NCBI RefSeq assembly: GCF_033441515.1
Contig: NZ_JAWQJT010000003.1
Coordinates: 1,612,001 to 1,676,000, forward strand
Origin: Amycolatopsis solani
GTDB lineage: Bacteria > Actinomycetota > Actinomycetes > Mycobacteriales > Pseudonocardiaceae
Length of the DNA: 64,000 nucleotides
Reading direction: 5' to 3'
A program made the translations under genes and the position numbers. Positions 60,350 through 64,000 of the stretch are shown piece by piece (within the stretch, counting starts at the first letter, position 1; the number at the start of each line of letters is the position of its first letter). The notes under the pieces are model-generated. The model saw nothing but the letters and a program-made list of their open reading frames with translations, was not told the origin of the DNA and searched no databases.

Positions 60350-62401
60350 TCACCCGATTCCAGGGATGAGGCGCACGAGCAGGTCGATCAGCCAGATCCC
60401 GAGGAAGGGGCTGACGATCCCGCCGAGGCCGTAGACGAGCAGGTTGCGGCGCAGCAGCGCCGACGCCGATGACGGCTTGTACCGCACGCCGCGCAGGGCC
60501 AGCGGGATGAGCACGACGATGATCAGCGCGTTGAAGATGACGGCGGAGAGGATCGCCGACTTCGGGGTGGCCAGGTGCATGATGTTCAGCCCGCCCAGCT
60601 GGGCGTAGATGCCGGTGAACATCGCGGGCAGGATGGCGAAGTACTTGGCCAGGTCGTTGGCGACGCTGAACGTGGTCAGCGCGCCGCGGGTGATCAGCAG
60701 CTGCTTGCCGATCTCGACGATCTCGATCAGCTTCGTGGGGTCGCTGTCGAGGTCGACCATGTTCCCGGCTTCCTTGGCGGCCGAGGTGCCGGTGTTCATC
60801 GCGACGCCGACGTCGGCCTGCGCGAGCGCGGGGGCGTCGTTGGTGCCGTCGCCGGTCATCGCGACCAGCCGGCCACCTTCCTGCTCCTTCTTGATGAGCG
60901 CCATCTTGTCTTCGGGCTTGGCCTCGGCGAGGAAGTCGTCGACGCCGGCGTCCGCGGCGATGGCCCGGGCGGTGAGCGGGTTGTCGCCGGTGATCATCAC
61001 CGTCTTGATGCCCATCGCCCGCAGCTCTTCGAAGCGCTCCTTCATGCCCGGCTTGACGACGTCGGACAGCCGGATCACGCCGCGCACCACGGTGTTCTCG
61101 GCGACGACCAGCGGGGTCCCGCCCTGGGCGCTGATCTCGTCGACCACGCGCTCGGTCTCGTCGGGGAACTCGCCGCCGTTGTCGCGCACCCAGGCACGCA
61201 CGGCGCTGGCCGCGCCCTTCCGGATTCGCCGGTCGCCGATGTCGAGGCCCGACATCCGGGTCTGCGCGGTGAAGGGGACGAATTCGCCGTGCTCGTCCTG
61301 GGCCGCGTAGTCCGCGGTCAGCTCGACGACACTGCGGCCTTCGGGGGTCTCGTCGGCGAGGCTGGCCAGCCGGGCGGCCCGCGCGAGTTCGTCCGCGGTG
61401 GACGAGCCGACCGGGATCAGCTCGGTGGCCCGCCGGTTGCCGAAGGTGATGGTGCCGGTCTTGTCGAGCAGCAGCGTCGAGACGTCACCCGCGGCCTCGA
61501 CCGCGCGGCCCGACGTCGCCAGGACGTTGCGCTGCACCAGGCGGTCCATGCCCGCGATGCCGATGGCGCTCAGCAGCGCGCCGATCGTCGTCGGGATCAG
61601 GCAGACGAGCAGCGCGGTCAGCACGATCACCGACTGCTCGGACCCGGAGTAGCGGGCCATCGGCTGCAGCGCGACGACGGCGAGCAGGAAGATGATCGTC
61701 AGCGTCGAAAGCAGGATCGTCAGCGCGATCTCGTTGGGCGTCTTCTGCCGCGAAGCGCCTTCCACCAACGCGATCATGCGGTCCACGAAGGACTCGCCCG
61801 GTTTCGTGGTGATCTTCACGACGATGCGGTCGCTCAGCACCGTCGTACCGCCGGTGACAGCGCTGCGGTCACCGCCCGATTCGCGGATGACCGGGGCGGA
61901 CTCGCCGGTGATGGCCGACTCGTCGACGGTCGCGATGCCCTCGACGACGTCGCCGTCACCCGGGATCACCTGGCCCGCCTCGACGACGACCCGGTCGCCG
62001 ATCTTCAGCTCGACCCCGGGCACCTGCTCTTCCGAGCCGGTCGCGGTGAGCCGGCGGGCGACGGTCTCCTTCTTCGACCGCCGCAGGGATTCCGCCTGCG
62101 CCTTGCCGCGGCCTTCGGCGACGGCTTCGGCGAGGTTCGCGAAGAGCACCGTGAACCACAGCCAGACGGCGATCAGGATGGTGAACACGCTCGGGTCGGT
62201 GATCGCGAAGACCGTGGTGAGCGCGGATCCCACCCACACCACGAACATCACCGGGTTGCCGAGCTGGTGCTTCGGGTTGAGCTTCCGGAAGGCGTCCGGC
62301 AGCGACGTCCAGAGCTGGCGCGGGCTGAACACCCCGGCGCCGACCTTGCTCGTGGTTTCCGAGGGGGGAGTCACCTGGGGTCGTTCTTCGGTGACGGTCA
62401 T
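60350..62401 (-). CDS. kdpB: Potassium-transporting ATPase ATP-binding subunit KdpB
   Basis: P-type ATPase subunit that powers potassium uptake through KdpA. The 683-residue protein shows TGES at 165-168, the phosphorylated Asp313 in [18 protein letters not shown] (nucleotide binding), and [14 protein letters not shown] and [12 protein letters not shown] in the hinge and P-domain. ATG 62399-62401 overlaps the kdpA stop codon (ATGA). All catalytic residues are intact. Confidence 0.97.
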   Translation of the reverse strand: MTVTEERPQVTPPSETTSKVGAGVFSPRQLWTSLPDAFRKLNPKHQLGNPVMFVVWVGSALTTVFAITDPSVFTILIAVWLWFTVLFANLAEAVAEGRGKAQAESLRRSKKETVARRLTATGSEEQVPGVELKIGDRVVVEAGQVIPGDGDVVEGIATVDESAITGESAPVIRESGGDRSAVTGGTTVLSDRIVVKITTKPGESFVDRMIALVEGASRQKTPNEIALTILLSTLTIIFLLAVVALQPMARYSGSEQSVIVLTALLVCLIPTTIGALLSAIGIAGMDRLVQRNVLATSGRAVEAAGDVSTLLLDKTGTITFGNRRATELIPVGSSTADELARAARLASLADETPEGRSVVELTADYAAQDEHGEFVPFTAQTRMSGLDIGDRRIRKGAASAVRAWVRDNGGEFPDETERVVDEISAQGGTPLVVAENTVVRGVIRLSDVVKPGMKERFEELRAMGIKTVMITGDNPLTARAIAADAGVDDFLAEAKPEDKMALIKKEQEGGRLVAMTGDGTNDAPALAQADVGVAMNTGTSAAKEAGNMVDLDSDPTKLIEIVEIGKQLLITRGALTTFSVANDLAKYFAILPAMFTGIYAQLGGLNIMHLATPKSAILSAVIFNALIIVVLIPLALRGVRYKPSSASALLRRNLLVYGLGGIVSPFLGIWLIDLLVRLIPGIG

Positions 62402-64000
62402 GCGAGTGCCTCCGCGATGGGCCCGAGCGCGAGCGCCGGGATGAACGTGAGGGCCGCGACGAGCACCACCGTGCCGGTGAGCATGGTGGCGAACAGCGGG
62501 CCGGTGGTGGGCAGCGTGCCCGCGGTTTCGGGCACCTTGCGCTGCGCGGCCAGGGAACCGGCCAGGCAGAGCACGGCGACGATCGGGATGAACCGGCCGA
62601 TCGCCATGGCGACGCCGAACGAGGACTGGAACCAGTCGTTCGTCGCGGTCAGGCCGCCGAACGCGCTGCCGTTGTTGTTGCCGGTGGAGGCGTAGCCGTA
62701 GAGGATTTCGGACAGCCCGTGCGCGCCGCCGTTGCCGAGCGCGCCCGCCGTGTCCGGGAGCAGCAGGGCGATCCCGGAGCCGAGGAGCACTACGGTCGGC
62801 ATCGCGAGCATGGCGATCGCGGCGCAGGTGACCTCGCGGCGGCCGAGCTTCTTGCCCAGGTACTCCGGGGTGCGCCCGACCATCAGGCCGGCCAGGAACA
62901 TCGCGATGATCGCCATGACCAGGATCCCGTAGAGCCCGGTGCCGACGCCGCCCGGCGAGATCTCGCCGTAGAGCATGTTCAGCAGCGGTCCCCCGCCGCC
63001 GAGCCCGGAAAGGCTGTCGTGAGCGCCGTTGATCGCGCCGGTGGACGTGCCGGTCGTGGTGTCGGCGAAGATCGATGTCAGGCCGATGCCGAACCGCTGT
63101 TCCTTGCCCTCCATGCTGGCGCCCGCGGCCTGCGCGGCCGGGTTGTTCGCGTACGCCTCGGAGAACCAGATGATCGCCAGCGAGGCCGCCCAGAGCAGGG
63201 TCATCACGCCGAGCAGCACGTACCCCTGCTTGGGCTTGCCGACGAGCTTGCCGAACGCGCGGGTCAGGCTGACCGGGAGCACCAGGATCAGGAACAGCTC
63301 GATCAGGTTCGACCAGGCGTTGGGGTTCTCGAACGGGTGCGCGGAGTTGGCGTTGAGGATGCCACCGCCGTTGGTGCCCAGTTCCTTGATCGCTTCCTGG
63401 CTCGCGGCCGGGGCGAGGGCGATGGTGCTCCGGCTGCCGTCCGGGTTGGTGACGGCGACGCCGGCCTTGAGGCTCTGCACGACCCCGAGCGCGACCAGCA
63501 CGAGCGCGAACACGAACGCCATCGGCAGCAGCACGCGGACCGTGCCGCGCGTGAGGTCCACCCAGAAGTTGCCGAGGCGGTCGGTCTTCGCGCGGACGAA
63601 CCCGCGGGTGACCGCGATCGCCACGGCCAGGCCGACGCCGGCGGAGAGGAAGTTCTGCACGGTGAGCCCGGCCATCTGCACGAAGTGGCCCATCGTCGTC
63701 TCGGGGACGTAGGACTGCCAGTTCGTGTTGGTGACGAAGGAGATCGCCGTGTTGAACGCGACGCCGGGGCTCACCGAGCCGCGGCCGAGGTTCCACGGCA
63801 GGAGCGGCTGGAGCCGTTGCAGCAGGTAGAGCAGGACGACCGAGACGAACGAGAAGCCGAGCACGCCGGCGGCGTAGGTCGGCCAGCGCTGTTCGGAGTC
63901 GGGGTTGACCCGGAAGAGCCGGTAGAGGCCCTTCTCGAGCTTCGAGTGCTTCTCGGTGGAGAAGACGCGCGCCAGGTAGTCGCCGAGCGGTTTGTAGACC
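62398..64000 (-). CDS. kdpA: Potassium-transporting ATPase subunit KdpA (5' end cut by window edge)
   Basis: Channel-like subunit that selects potassium. About 534 residues are visible, from [24 protein letters not shown] N-terminal sequence at the window edge to the stop at 62398; only some 20 N-terminal residues should be missing. Selectivity-filter segments include [40 protein letters not shown] and [17 protein letters not shown]. First visible gene of the kdpABCDE operon; kdpF, if present, lies outside. Confidence 0.95.
   Translation of the reverse strand, partial: VYKPLGDYLARVFSTEKHSKLEKGLYRLFRVNPDSEQRWPTYAAGVLGFSFVSVVLLYLLQRLQPLLPWNLGRGSVSPGVAFNTAISFVTNTNWQSYVPETTMGHFVQMAGLTVQNFLSAGVGLAVAIAVTRGFVRAKTDRLGNFWVDLTRGTVRVLLPMAFVFALVLVALGVVQSLKAGVAVTNPDGSRSTIALAPAASQEAIKELGTNGGGILNANSAHPFENPNAWSNLIELFLILVLPVSLTRAFGKLVGKPKQGYVLLGVMTLLWAASLAIIWFSEAYANNPAAQAAGASMEGKEQRFGIGLTSIFADTTTGTSTGAINGAHDSLSGLGGGGPLLNMLYGEISPGGVGTGLYGILVMAIIAMFLAGLMVGRTPEYLGKKLGRREVTCAAIAMLAMPTVVLLGSGIALLLPDTAGALGNGGAHGLSEILYGYASTGNNNGSAFGGLTATNDWFQSSFGVAMAIGRFIPIVAVLCLAGSLAAQRKVPETAGTLPTTGPLFATMLTGTVVLVAALTFIPALALGPIAEALA

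Overview
The window is very GC-rich DNA with frequent GTG and TTG starts, dense minus-strand operons and GlnR, PucR and IclR type regulators. Gene content (mycolata-like translation and secretion genes, adenylylatable GlnK, Ku, KdpFABC-DE, bacterial GH27 plus CBM13 galactosidase) points to a Pseudonocardiaceae actinobacterium. Amycolatopsis is my best guess, but this is inference from style and gene order, not from a search.

Backbone: on the minus strand the classic actinobacterial order acyP-smc-ftsY-amtB-glnK-glnD-ffh-rpsP-KH-rimM-trmD-rplS-lepB runs from about 55.7 kb down to position 1. Other blocks are spliced into it. Between rpsP and ffh sit two CPBP membrane proteases and an amidohydrolase (3.0-5.8 kb). 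Between ffh and glnD sit an ABC exporter with a MarR regulator, a SIR2-like protein, a cluster of five hairpins, Ku, a TetR/SDR pair, a minus-strand array of five tiny ORFs and a membrane GGDEF protein (7.5-15.6 kb). Between amtB and ftsY sits the largest block (19.7-46.8 kb): an rRNA methyltransferase, a FhuF-like protein, an ECF sigma factor, a methionine-synthesis enzyme, an EVE-like/Mrr restriction protein and a long purine catabolism region. Between ftsY and smc sit anmK, a sodium symporter and a DUF3455 protein.

Purine region (26.5-45.4 kb): amidohydrolase deaminase and three-subunit xanthine dehydrogenase (xanthine to urate), uricase, HIU hydrolase, OHCU decarboxylase, allantoinase and allantoicase, followed by malate synthase, which takes up the glyoxylate released. 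PucR, an IclR regulator, a MarR regulator and an unusual MTH1187-like/HTH protein are the likely controllers. A secreted alpha-galactosidase and a TetR gene lie inside the region.

The right end is a kdpABCDE potassium-uptake operon (kdpA is cut by the window edge); its kdpE has lost the usual last residues of the winged helix.

The most interesting item is at 13856-14131: five tandem, evenly spaced minus-strand ORFs, each with its own Shine-Dalgarno sequence and each encoding the same hexapeptide Met-Arg-Asn-Arg-Glu-Ser. The copies differ only at synonymous third positions and by ATG/GTG start exchange, with no gene downstream in the same direction. I know of no described system like it. A second unexplained structure is the five-hairpin cluster at 10807-11005 beside the SIR2-like gene. 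No rRNA, tRNA, insertion sequence or CRISPR array was seen.
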